From Variovorax sp. KK3 (GTDB taxonomy: Bacteria; Pseudomonadota; Gammaproteobacteria; Burkholderiales; Burkholderiaceae_C), in the NCBI RefSeq assembly GCF_001984055.1, contig NZ_LYVO01000014.1, positions 42,059 through 106,058 on the forward strand: 64,000 nucleotides of DNA, read 5' to 3'. A model generated the notes under the pieces. It saw only the letters and a program-made list of their open reading frames with translations, ran no database searches and was not told where the DNA came from. This document shows, in pieces, positions 19,728 to 27,359 of the stretch; the first letter of the stretch is position 1; each line of letters opens with the position of its first letter. The translations under genes and the position numbers were made by a program.

Positions 19728-20756
19728 ATGAAAAAGATCGACATCTACAACCACGTCCTGCCGCCCGCGTACTTCGAACTCGTCAAGACGCATTCGAAGG
19801 ACATCGGCATCGTCAAGCGCATGGCGGGCCTGCCGATGCTGTGGGACCTCGAAGCCCGCGCGAAGATGCTGGTGGAGAAGTTTCCCGATGTCGTCCAGGT
19901 TCTGACCTTGAGCGCACCGGCGCCCGAGTACCTGGGCGGCCCGGACCAGTCGCCGGAATTCGCCCGCGTCGCCAACGACGGCATGGCGGAGATCTGCAAG
20001 CGCTGGCCCGAGCAGTTTCCGGTCTTCGTGGCATCGCTGCCGATGAACAACGTGCCGGCGGCGCTGGCGGAGATGGATCGAGCGATCGACCAGCTCGGCG
20101 CCAGGGGCGTGCAGATCATCACCAACGTGAACGGGCGGCCGCTGGACGATGTTGAGTTCTTTCCGATCTTCGAGCGCATGGCCAACCACCATGACCTGCC
20201 GATCTGGATGCATCCGTTCCGCCCGGGCACTACGTCGGACTACAAGGGCGAAGAACGCTCGAAGTACGAGATCTGGCAGGTGCTCGGCTGGCCCTTCGAA
20301 ACCTCGGTGGCCATGTCGCGCATGGTGTTCTCGGGGCTGCTCGAGAAGCTGCCGAAGCTGCGCGTCATCACGCACCACTGCGGCGGCATGCTGCCTTACT
20401 TCGCAGGCCGGGCCGAGTCGCTGTGGGCGCAATTGGGCAGCCGCAGCGCGGATGGCAGCGAAGCCGACGTGCTCAAGCGCCTGTCGAAGGCGCCCATCGA
20501 GTACTTCAAGATGTTCTACGGCGACACCGTGCTCGGCGGCTCGCGATCGGCACTGCGCTGCGGCCTCGACTTCTTCGGCGTGGACCACGTGGTGTTCGCA
20601 TCGGATTGCCCCTTCGATCCCGAAGGCGGACCCATGTTCATCCGCGAAGGCATTCGTTCGATCGAAGACATGGATCTGAGCGACGAGGATCGCGAGAAGC
20701 TTTACCTGGGCAACGCGCTCAAGCTGATGCGGCTGTCACACATCGGGAAGGCGTGA
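19728..20756 (+). CDS. Amidohydrolase 2 family protein, ACMSD/gamma-resorcylate decarboxylase-like
   Basis: A 342-residue metal-dependent TIM-barrel enzyme of the family holding 2-amino-3-carboxymuconate-semialdehyde, gamma-resorcylate and 5-carboxyvanillate decarboxylases. The N-terminal metal motif reads IDIYNHVLPP: only H9 of the usual HxH (or ExH) remains and the first position is Tyr7. Later ligands are seen as His in WMHPFRPG, His-His in THHCGGML and Asp in ASDCPFDP. The ATG at 19728 follows a weak purine stretch. It begins the rightward half of the locus and is probably a decarboxylase or hydrolase acting on an aromatic acid or a ring-fission acid; context favours the first. Confidence 0.85.
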   Translation: MKKIDIYNHVLPPAYFELVKTHSKDIGIVKRMAGLPMLWDLEARAKMLVEKFPDVVQVLTLSAPAPEYLGGPDQSPEFARVANDGMAEICKRWPEQFPVFVASLPMNNVPAALAEMDRAIDQLGARGVQIITNVNGRPLDDVEFFPIFERMANHHDLPIWMHPFRPGTTSDYKGEERSKYEIWQVLGWPFETSVAMSRMVFSGLLEKLPKLRVITHHCGGMLPYFAGRAESLWAQLGSRSADGSEADVLKRLSKAPIEYFKMFYGDTVLGGSRSALRCGLDFFGVDHVVFASDCPFDPEGGPMFIREGIRSIEDMDLSDEDREKLYLGNALKLMRLSHIGKA

Positions 20757-20804
20757 ATGTCGTCGAACACCAACCCCTTCGAATGCAACCGAGGCGAATC
20801 GAGC

Positions 20805-21836
20805 ATGAGACACGGCACCCTTGAACGTCCGGCCCTTCCGGCGAGCGCTCTGAAGACATCCACCGTCGGTGTGCTGGCCTTGGCGGCCGCGGCATGCGTG
20901 GCTTTGTTCTCATCGGCAGTGCAGGCGCAGCCGCCGGCGTTCCCGAGCAAGCCCATCACGCTGGTCGTGCCTTTCACCTCCAGCAGCGGAAGCGACATCA
21001 TCGCGCGCATCGTCGCGCCGAAGCTGGCGCAGCGCTGGGGTCAGCCCGTGGTCGTCGACAACAAGCCGGGAGCGAGCGGAAACCTGGGCGCGCAGCAGGT
21101 GGCCGCGGCAGCGCCGGACGGGCACACCTTGCTGATGGCGATCAACACCTTCACGATGACGCCGGCGATCTACAAGAAGATGCCCTTCGACCCCGTCGCG
21201 GACTTCGCGCCCGTGGCCAAGCTCGCCGAGGCGAGCTTCGTGTTCGCGACGAACCCCGGCGTGCCGGCCACCGACGTGAAGTCGTTGGTCGCCCTTGCGA
21301 AGAAGAACCCGGGCAAGTTCAACTACGCCACGCCGGGCAACGGCACGCCGCAACACCTGGCGATGGAACTGCTCAAGCAGGACACGGGCATCGACGTCGT
21401 GCATGTGCCGTACAAGGGCATCGCTGGCGCGATCACCGACCTGATGGGCGGCCAGGTCCAGATGATGATCGCGAGCGTGCATTCGATGCGCCCGCACGCG
21501 CAGGCCGGAAAGGTTCGCCTGCTTGCGGTCACCGGCGAGACGCGAAGCGCCTTCGCACCCGAGGTGCCGACCTTCAAGGAACAGGGCATCGACGCGATGA
21601 ACGGCGTCGACGCCTGGTTCGCCGTCCTGGCGCCGGGGCGCACGCCGCCCGAGCTGGTGACGCGGCTCCATCGCGACTTCGTCGCGGTGCTGAACTCCGA
21701 CGAGGTCAAGGAAAGCCTGGGCAAGCAAGGGCTCATGGTGCGCACCGGATCGCCGGCCGAACTGGGCGCGCTCATCAAGCGCGACATGGCGCGCTGGAGC
21801 AAGGTCGTCACCGACGCAAAGATCACGCAGGACTGA
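20805..21836 (+). CDS. Bug/TctC tripartite tricarboxylate transporter receptor (second copy)
   Basis: A 343-residue periplasmic binding protein. The signal peptide has a hydrophobic core VGVLALAAAACVALFSSAV and an AQA cleavage site before PPAFPSKPI. Bug-family motifs VVPFTSSSGSDIIAR and VVVDNKPGASGNLGA follow. The start is taken at ATG 20805, preceded by GAGGCGAA; an in-frame ATG at 20757 directly abuts the decarboxylase stop and would add 16 polar residues before the signal peptide. It differs considerably from the copy at 14002-14988, so the locus may recognise two ligands. Confidence 0.92.
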   Translation: MRHGTLERPALPASALKTSTVGVLALAAAACVALFSSAVQAQPPAFPSKPITLVVPFTSSSGSDIIARIVAPKLAQRWGQPVVVDNKPGASGNLGAQQVAAAAPDGHTLLMAINTFTMTPAIYKKMPFDPVADFAPVAKLAEASFVFATNPGVPATDVKSLVALAKKNPGKFNYATPGNGTPQHLAMELLKQDTGIDVVHVPYKGIAGAITDLMGGQVQMMIASVHSMRPHAQAGKVRLLAVTGETRSAFAPEVPTFKEQGIDAMNGVDAWFAVLAPGRTPPELVTRLHRDFVAVLNSDEVKESLGKQGLMVRTGSPAELGALIKRDMARWSKVVTDAKITQD

Positions 21837-21856
21837 AACGACACCAGGAGACTTGG

Positions 21857-22477
21857 ATGAACAAAGTCATCGACCCCGATCGGACGGCCCCCGTTGCTGC
21901 ACCGTCCGCCGCTGTCGCACCGGCCATCTCGCCGGTACGGTTGGCCCATGTCGTGCTTCGCACATCGAAGTTCGACGAGCTGCTGCGCTGGTACCGATCG
22001 GTGCTGTGCGCCGACGTCGCCTTCTCGAACGGCCACATCGCTTTCCTCGCGTACGACGACGAGCACCACCGCATCGCGCTGATCCAGGTGCCTGGCCTGC
22101 AGGCCCAGCCCGCGGGCATCTGCGGCGTGCATCACATCGCTTTCACCTACGCATCGCTGGGCGATCTGGTCGCCACCTATGAACGGCTCGAAGGCCTGGG
22201 CATCAGGCCGGTGTGGTGCGTCAATCATGGTCCGACGACGTCGATGTACTACGCCGACCCGGACGGCAACCAGGTCGAACTGCAGATCGACAACTGCGCC
22301 ACGGTGGAAGAGGCCGGTGCCTTCTTCTTCACGCCTGCCTTCGAGTCGAATCCGATCGGTGTCGATTTCGATCCCGCCGACCTGGCCCGGCGCTTTCGCG
22401 CGGGCGAAGACGAGGCTGCGATCAAGCAGCGCCCGCCAAGCGGACCTCGGGGCGTGGACGGCATCAACCTGCGCTGA
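21857..22477 (+). CDS. VOC family protein, extradiol dioxygenase-like (second)
   Basis: A 206-residue vicinal-oxygen-chelate protein with one full VOC module. The metal triad appears intact: H31 (RLAHVVLR), H92 or H93 (VHHIAF) and E141 (NQVELQI). The pattern HHIAF...YYADPDGNQVELQ is that of 2,3-dihydroxybiphenyl dioxygenase and small catechol dioxygenases. AGGAG lies 7 bp before the ATG. It follows the Bug gene by 20 bp and is longer at the C-terminus (ending GVDGINLR) than minimal VOC proteins. It may be a second ring-cleavage enzyme with a different substrate, or an isomerase or hydrolase of the same fold. Confidence 0.87.
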   Translation: MNKVIDPDRTAPVAAPSAAVAPAISPVRLAHVVLRTSKFDELLRWYRSVLCADVAFSNGHIAFLAYDDEHHRIALIQVPGLQAQPAGICGVHHIAFTYASLGDLVATYERLEGLGIRPVWCVNHGPTTSMYYADPDGNQVELQIDNCATVEEAGAFFFTPAFESNPIGVDFDPADLARRFRAGEDEAAIKQRPPSGPRGVDGINLR

Positions 22478-22497
22478 CGCACAGGTCCGATCGAGCG

Positions 22498-22926
22498 ATG
22501 AATCCTGAAGACACACCGCGCTGCGAGCGCGAATGCACCCGCCTGTGCAACGACTTTGCATGGACCGTGGATCGGTGCGACTACGACGCCTTCGTTCGCC
22601 TCTTCGCGGAGGACGGCATGTTCGAACGAGCAGGGCAGGCCAGCATCGGCCACGCCGCGATTCGGCGCTTCCTCGACGGACGGCCGGCAGGCAGGACCAC
22701 GCGGCACATCTGCACCAACGTTCGGATCGACATGACCGGCCCCGGCACGGCGACGGGCACCTGTTCTGCGTTGATGTTCCAGGCCCCCGCGATAGACGGC
22801 GCCGCGCGGCCAGAGCCGCTGCCTGTTTCCGCGCCCGTGATCGTCGACTACGCGGACGACTACGTCTTGACCGATAGCGGCTGGAAGTTCAAGCGACGCG
22901 TCACGACGCTCGTGTTCCAACCTTGA
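22498..22926 (+). CDS. NTF2/SnoaL-like protein
   Basis: A 142-residue protein with the cone-shaped NTF2 fold pattern: an N-terminal helix (CTRLCNDFAWTVDRCDYDAF), then VRLFAEDGMFE, then a C-terminal sheet ending GWKFKRRVTTLVF. Such proteins include ring-hydroxylating dioxygenase small subunits, dehydratases and ketosteroid isomerases. No Rieske large subunit is present, so a small-subunit role is unlikely. It lies 20 bp after the VOC gene and 70 bp before the porin. Function is unknown; an isomerase, dehydratase or hydratase acting in the pathway is the context-based guess. Confidence 0.8.
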   Translation: MNPEDTPRCERECTRLCNDFAWTVDRCDYDAFVRLFAEDGMFERAGQASIGHAAIRRFLDGRPAGRTTRHICTNVRIDMTGPGTATGTCSALMFQAPAIDGAARPEPLPVSAPVIVDYADDYVLTDSGWKFKRRVTTLVFQP

Positions 22927-22996
22927 ACACCATGCACGCAGTGCCGGCGCGCGCGAATCGCGTGCTGAACCCGTTTCATAAAACCAGGAGACTTGC

Positions 22997-24286
22997 TTGA
23001 AGAAATGTTCCCTTGCCATCGCCGTGTTGGCCGCATCGGGTGGTGCCTCTGCGCAATCGTCGGTCACCGTCTTCGGCATCGTCGATGCGGCCGTGAGCCA
23101 CTACAGCGTCAAGAGCGCTGCCTACGGCATCACGCCCATCGGCAGCGCCGCGCAGCTGACGCCCTCCGTGCAACGCAGCCAGACCGCGCTGTCGAGCGGC
23201 GGCTACCTTCCAAGCCGCTTGGGATTTCGGGGCACGGAAGACCTGGGAGGCGGGTTGTCGGCAGGGTTCTGGTTGGAGTCGCCCATCACCAACGACGACG
23301 GGGCAGTGGGTCTGTCCACCTTCTCCAGGCGCTCGACAGTGAGCCTTTCGGGCCCCTTCGGCGAGCTGCGATTGGGTCGCGACTACACGCCGACCTTCTG
23401 GCTTCAGACGCTCTTCGACCCTTTCGGCAACATCGGCGTGGGCGGCACCGCCATCGGATCGGTCGGCATGAACCTCACGCGCGCTTCGGCATTGGCGGGC
23501 GGCGGCCTGCTCAACGGCGGCATTTCTGGCGGCACGGACAACTACGCGCGCTCCAGCAACATGGTCGGCTACTTCCTGCCGCCGAATCTCGGTGGCTTCT
23601 ACGGCCAGCTGCAGTACGCGCTGCATGAGAACGTGAAGTCCGACGACATCTTGGGCAGCCCGTCGAAACGCGGGCAGCACTACGGGTTCCGCTTCGGGTA
23701 CGCCGACAGCGCGTTCGACGTGGCGGCGTCTTACACCGAGAGCGTGGCCATCGATTCCTTGCTGCCGAACGGCAATCGAGCCGAGCGCAAGATCAAGAAC
23801 GCCAACCTGGGCGCGTCGTACGACTTCGGCGTCGTCAAGCTGTTCGCGCAGCTGTCTCGCGTCATCGACGATGCCGAAGCGTCCGCGTTGACGCCGATCG
23901 GGCGGTTGGGCAGCGCGACCAAGGACAAGTACACGGGCGCCTTGGTCGGCTTGACGGTGCCGGTCGGCCCTGGATTGATCCGCGCCGCGTACTCGCGCGT
24001 CAAGTTCAAGGACGATCCCGGCGCGGTGCCGATCAGCGCATTCGGTACCGACCTGGATGCCTCGGTCGGCAAGCTTGCGATCGGCTATGTGCACAACCTG
24101 TCGAAGCGCACGGCTCTGTACGCCACTGCCGCCAGGATCCGGATCCGCGACGGACAGAACAACCCGGCAGTCATGGGCATCGGCACGGGCGGAAGCGCGG
24201 CCTATCTCTCGACGGGCGCAGGTGTCGGCGGCTATGCGCCCCGAAGCGCCATGGGCTACGACTTCGGCATCCGTCACACCTTCTGA
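22997..24286 (+). CDS. Gram-negative trimeric porin
   Basis: A 429-residue outer-membrane beta-barrel porin of the OmpC/Omp32 type of Comamonadaceae. The start codon is TTG, fixed by AGGAG 7 bp upstream and by the signal peptide MKKCSLAIAVLAASGGASA that begins there. The mature start SSVTVFGIVDAAV is the family hallmark, as are the glycines before RSTVSLSGPFGELRLGRDY. The chain ends in a C-terminal Phe (GIRHTF) needed for BAM assembly. It is longer than the common 350-residue forms. As the last gene of the rightward unit, it probably admits the aromatic acid through the outer membrane. Confidence 0.93.
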   Translation: MKKCSLAIAVLAASGGASAQSSVTVFGIVDAAVSHYSVKSAAYGITPIGSAAQLTPSVQRSQTALSSGGYLPSRLGFRGTEDLGGGLSAGFWLESPITNDDGAVGLSTFSRRSTVSLSGPFGELRLGRDYTPTFWLQTLFDPFGNIGVGGTAIGSVGMNLTRASALAGGGLLNGGISGGTDNYARSSNMVGYFLPPNLGGFYGQLQYALHENVKSDDILGSPSKRGQHYGFRFGYADSAFDVAASYTESVAIDSLLPNGNRAERKIKNANLGASYDFGVVKLFAQLSRVIDDAEASALTPIGRLGSATKDKYTGALVGLTVPVGPGLIRAAYSRVKFKDDPGAVPISAFGTDLDASVGKLAIGYVHNLSKRTALYATAARIRIRDGQNNPAVMGIGTGGSAAYLSTGAGVGGYAPRSAMGYDFGIRHTF

Positions 24287-24351
24287 GCTTCGGCTTCGCT
24301 GCGGCCTCGCGGCTCGCCGAGGGGTGGCTGGGCAGCTGGGAGAATGCGGGC

Positions 24352-25338
24352 ATGCATGCAAACTCCCTGGTCAGCGTCGCGCCCATGATGGACTGGACCG
24401 ACCGCCATTGCCGCTATTTCCACCGCCTGCTGAGCCGCCGCGCACTGCTCTACACCGAGATGGTGACCACCGGCGCGTTGATCCACGGCGACGTCCCTCG
24501 GCACCTGCGCTTTCATGCAGAGGAGCATCCGGTCGCGCTGCAGCTCGGCGGCAGCGAGGCCGCGGACCTGGCGCATTGCGCGAAGCTGGGCGAGGAGTGG
24601 GGCTACGACGAAATCAACCTCAACTGCGGGTGCCCGAGCGAACGCGTGCAGCGCGGCGCATTCGGTGCCTGCCTGATGAAAGAGCCGCAGCTGGTCGCCG
24701 ACTGCGTGAAGGCGATGGTCGACGTGGTGAGCGTGCCGGTCACGGTGAAGCACCGCATCGGCGTGGACAAGACCGAGTCGTACGAGTTCGTGCGCGACTT
24801 CGTGGGGCAGGTGAGCGAGGCCGGCTGCGGCGGCTTCATCGTGCATGCGCGCAATGCCTGGCTGAAGGGTTTGTCGCCCAAGCAGAACCGCGAGATTCCG
24901 CCGCTGCGCTATGAGCTGGTGCACCGGCTGAAGCACGACTTTCCCGAGCTGTCGATCTCGATCAACGGCGGCTTCGTCGACGACGAGCAGATGAAGCAGC
25001 ACCTGCGGCTGCTCGACGGCGTAATGGTCGGCCGCGAGGCGTACCACAACCCCTGGTGGCTGGCGCGCTGGGATGAGGTGTTCTACCGCGAGGCGCCGTC
25101 GACGCTGACGCGCGAGGCGGTGGAAGAAGCCATGTGCGACTACATGGCGCGCGAGGCCGCGGAGCACGGCACGCCGTGGTCGAACATCGCGCGCCACATG
25201 CTGGGCTTGCGCAATGGACTGCCGGGCGCGCGCCGCTGGCGCCAGGTGTGGAGCGACCACCGGCTCAAGACGCGCCCGCCGCACGAAGTGATGGCGCTCG
25301 CGCACGAACAGCCGGCCGCGGCTGCGGTGGTCGACTGA
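24352..25338 (+). CDS. dusA: tRNA-dihydrouridine(20/20a) synthase DusA
   Basis: A 328-residue FMN- and NADPH-dependent enzyme that reduces U20 and U20a in the tRNA D-loop. The barrel start SVAPMMDWTDRH, the substrate loop EMVTTGALIHGD and the active-site segment LNCGCPSERVQRGAFGACLM with Cys94 are all DusA-type rather than DusB or DusC. Length matches E. coli DusA. GGGAG lies about 12 bp upstream of the ATG. It appears to be an independent housekeeping gene between the aromatic locus and the TfdA-like gene. Confidence 0.96.
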   Translation: MHANSLVSVAPMMDWTDRHCRYFHRLLSRRALLYTEMVTTGALIHGDVPRHLRFHAEEHPVALQLGGSEAADLAHCAKLGEEWGYDEINLNCGCPSERVQRGAFGACLMKEPQLVADCVKAMVDVVSVPVTVKHRIGVDKTESYEFVRDFVGQVSEAGCGGFIVHARNAWLKGLSPKQNREIPPLRYELVHRLKHDFPELSISINGGFVDDEQMKQHLRLLDGVMVGREAYHNPWWLARWDEVFYREAPSTLTREAVEEAMCDYMAREAAEHGTPWSNIARHMLGLRNGLPGARRWRQVWSDHRLKTRPPHEVMALAHEQPAAAAVVD

Positions 25339-25356
25339 TTTCCTGACGACGTGCCG

Positions 25357-26235
25357 TCAGGCCGCCATCAGGCGTGCTTCCGGCACGTCCTCGATGGTCG
25401 TGCGGCGCAGTTCGCGGCGCTCGGCGATGTCGTAGCGCCGGCCGCGGTGCAGGGTGCCGCGGTTGTCCCACATCACCAGGTCGCCCACCTGCCACTCGTG
25501 GCGGTACACGAATTCGCGCTGGGTCGCGTGCTCCAGCAAATCCTGCAGGTACATGCGCGACTCGGCAGTCGGCCAGCCGATGACCTGGCGCGCATGCACG
25601 CCGACGAAGAGCAGCTTGCGGCCTGAGCCTGCGTGTGTTTCGACCAACGGCCAGACTGCGGGTGGAATGGCCTTCTTCTGGTCGTCGGTGTAGGCCTCGT
25701 CGCCCAGCAGGATGCGGGTGTGCAGCGCGTAGTGCTCGGCGCGCAGGCCTTGCAGCTCGGCCTTGGTGCGCTCGGGCAGCCCGTCGTAGGCGGCGCGCAG
25801 GTCGGCGAACTCGGTGTTGCCGCCCCAGCTGGGCAGCACCAGCGCATGCAGCATCGAGTAGGCGGCGCGCGGGTCTTGAAAGGAGCTGTCGCTGTGCCAG
25901 AGCTGGTTGGCGAAGTTCGACAGGTTCTTGGGCGAATCGCGGCCTGCCACCTTGCCTTCGGCGTCGACGTTGGAGATGTCGATCAGGTGCTCGTCCTCCA
26001 GCCGCTCCTTGCGCTTGAAGACCTTCTTGAGGCCCAGGTCCAGCGGGCCGAAGGACTTGGCGAAGTCGAGCTGCTGCTGGCCCGTGAGAGGCTGGCCGCG
26101 CCAGACCAGCACGGCGTATTGGTTCATCGCGGCGTTGATCTCCCGCACCTCGCTGTCGGCGAGCGGGCGGGTCAGGTCGATGCCGCTGGCTTCAGCCGCG
26201 AAGACGGGATGCAGGGGTTTGAGTCGGAGGGACAT
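25357..26235 (-). CDS. TfdA-like alpha-ketoglutarate-dependent dioxygenase
   Basis: A 292-residue Fe(II)/2-oxoglutarate oxygenase of the TauD/TfdA family. The facial triad is H114-S-D116 (LWHSDSSF) and H263 (TLHRGRRYD), almost the same positions recalled for 2,4-D dioxygenase TfdA (H113, D115, H262). Other stretches I recall as TfdA-specific are GLRAEHYAL, LLEHATQREFVYRH and VGDLVMWDNR. It is therefore much closer to TfdA than to taurine dioxygenase TauD. Etherolytic cleavage of an aryloxyalkanoate is plausible. It lies 49 bp after a Bug receptor and near an IclR gene; no tfdBCDEF genes are present in the window. Confidence 0.9.
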   Translation of the reverse strand: MSLRLKPLHPVFAAEASGIDLTRPLADSEVREINAAMNQYAVLVWRGQPLTGQQQLDFAKSFGPLDLGLKKVFKRKERLEDEHLIDISNVDAEGKVAGRDSPKNLSNFANQLWHSDSSFQDPRAAYSMLHALVLPSWGGNTEFADLRAAYDGLPERTKAELQGLRAEHYALHTRILLGDEAYTDDQKKAIPPAVWPLVETHAGSGRKLLFVGVHARQVIGWPTAESRMYLQDLLEHATQREFVYRHEWQVGDLVMWDNRGTLHRGRRYDIAERRELRRTTIEDVPEARLMAA

Positions 26236-26239
26236 GGGT

Positions 26240-26281
26240 TCTTCTCTGCTGCTGTTGTTGCTGCTGTTTCTGCTGCTGGTG
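26240..26281. repeat. Imperfect CTG/TTG triplet run
   Basis: The spacer between the Bug receptor and the TfdA-like gene consists of CTG and TTG triplets with one break. On the coding (minus) strand it is a CAG/CAA run leading into the ribosome binding region of the TfdA-like gene. Units are not identical, so slippage may be limited, but length change would alter the spacing to the start codon. Confidence 0.6.
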
Positions 26282-26284
26282 CGG

Positions 26285-27271
26285 TCATTCGGCCTGGATG
26301 CCCGATTCCTGGATCACGCGGGCCCAGCGCTTCATTTCGGACTGGACGAAGGCGTCGAACTGCTCGGGCTCGGACGCGACCACCTCCATGCCCTGTTCCT
26401 CGATGCGCTTGCGCATGTCGGGCTGGCGCAGCACCTTCTCGGTGTCGGCCTGGATCTTCCGCACGATGGCCGGCGGCGTGCCGTGCGGCGCGACGAAGCC
26501 CAGCAGCGCGTTGACGCTGAAGCCGGGCAGAGTCTCGGCCACGATGGGGTAGTCGAAGCCGGGCACTCGCTTGTCGCCAAGGGTGGCGATCATCTTCATG
26601 CGGCCCGCCTTCACGTAGGGCAGCACCGAGAGGAAGGGGTCGACCACGATGTCGATGCGCCCGCCCATCAGCTCGGTGTGGGCCGGTGCGCTGCCCTTGA
26701 AGGGCGAGTGCAGCATGTCGAAGCCGGCTTCGCGCTTGAGCAACTCGGCGCCCAGGTGCGTGGTGCTGCCGGCGCCGGGGGTGCCGTAGGTGAGCTTGCC
26801 CGGGTTCTTCTTCGCGTAGGCGATGAGTTCCGGCACGGTGTTGAAGGGCGCGTCGGGCCGCGCGACCATGGCGAGCTGCAGGTTGGCGATCTGCGTGATG
26901 CCGGCCAGGTCCTTGGTCGTGTCGTAGGGCAGCGACCTGCGCAGCGACGGATTGACCGCGAACGAGGAGTTCACCATGCCGAAGGTCAGGCCGTCGGGCT
27001 GCGACTTGGCGACGAAGTCCACGCCGATGGCCGTGCCGGCACCGGGCTTGTAGTCGACGATCACCGGCTGGCCCCAGATGTCCTGCAGCTTCTGGGCGAT
27101 CAGTCGGCCGACGGTGTCGGTGGGGCCGCCAGGGGCGAAGGGGATGATGATCTTGACCGGGCCTTTCGGAAACTCCTGGGCGGCGGCTTCACGGCCGATG
27201 CCCAGTCCGGTGGCGAGCAGGGCGCCGGTCATCAGAATCTGGCGGCGGGTGGCTTGGGTGTGTTGTCTCAT
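26285..27271 (-). CDS. Bug/TctC tripartite tricarboxylate transporter receptor (third copy, Tat-like signal)
   Basis: A 328-residue periplasmic binding protein. The N-terminus TRRQILMTGALLATGLG with AAAQE resembles a Tat signal (twin Arg followed by a moderate hydrophobic stretch), although the full S-R-R-x-F-L-K consensus is not met. Mature-domain motifs IIIPFAPGGPTDTVGR and VIVDYKPGAGT are Bug signatures. It precedes the TfdA-like gene on the same strand and diverges from an IclR regulator. It is expected to bind the carboxylate substrate for uptake or sensing. No strong ribosome site is visible before the ATG at 27271. Confidence 0.92.
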   Translation of the reverse strand: MRQHTQATRRQILMTGALLATGLGIGREAAAQEFPKGPVKIIIPFAPGGPTDTVGRLIAQKLQDIWGQPVIVDYKPGAGTAIGVDFVAKSQPDGLTFGMVNSSFAVNPSLRRSLPYDTTKDLAGITQIANLQLAMVARPDAPFNTVPELIAYAKKNPGKLTYGTPGAGSTTHLGAELLKREAGFDMLHSPFKGSAPAHTELMGGRIDIVVDPFLSVLPYVKAGRMKMIATLGDKRVPGFDYPIVAETLPGFSVNALLGFVAPHGTPPAIVRKIQADTEKVLRQPDMRKRIEEQGMEVVASEPEQFDAFVQSEMKRWARVIQESGIQAE

Positions 27272-27295
27272 CGAAGGTGCGTTTTAATGGAACAT

Positions 27296-27358
27296 TGTTT
27301 TGAAATAATACGCTCCGGAACGACCAAGTCAACCGAAATATGAAATGGTGTTTTGAAA
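27296..27358. promoter_or_regulatory. Direct repeats in the IclR/Bug divergent promoter
   Basis: Two identical 10-bp copies of TGTTTTGAAA lie at 27296-27305 and 27349-27358, 53 bp apart start to start, within the AT-rich 88-bp divergent spacer. The second ends one base before the IclR start codon. Each is preceded by a partly similar AATGG/AAATGG stretch. They are candidate IclR operators that would allow autorepression and control of the Bug-TfdA operon. Confidence 0.45.
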
Positions 27359-27359
27359 A

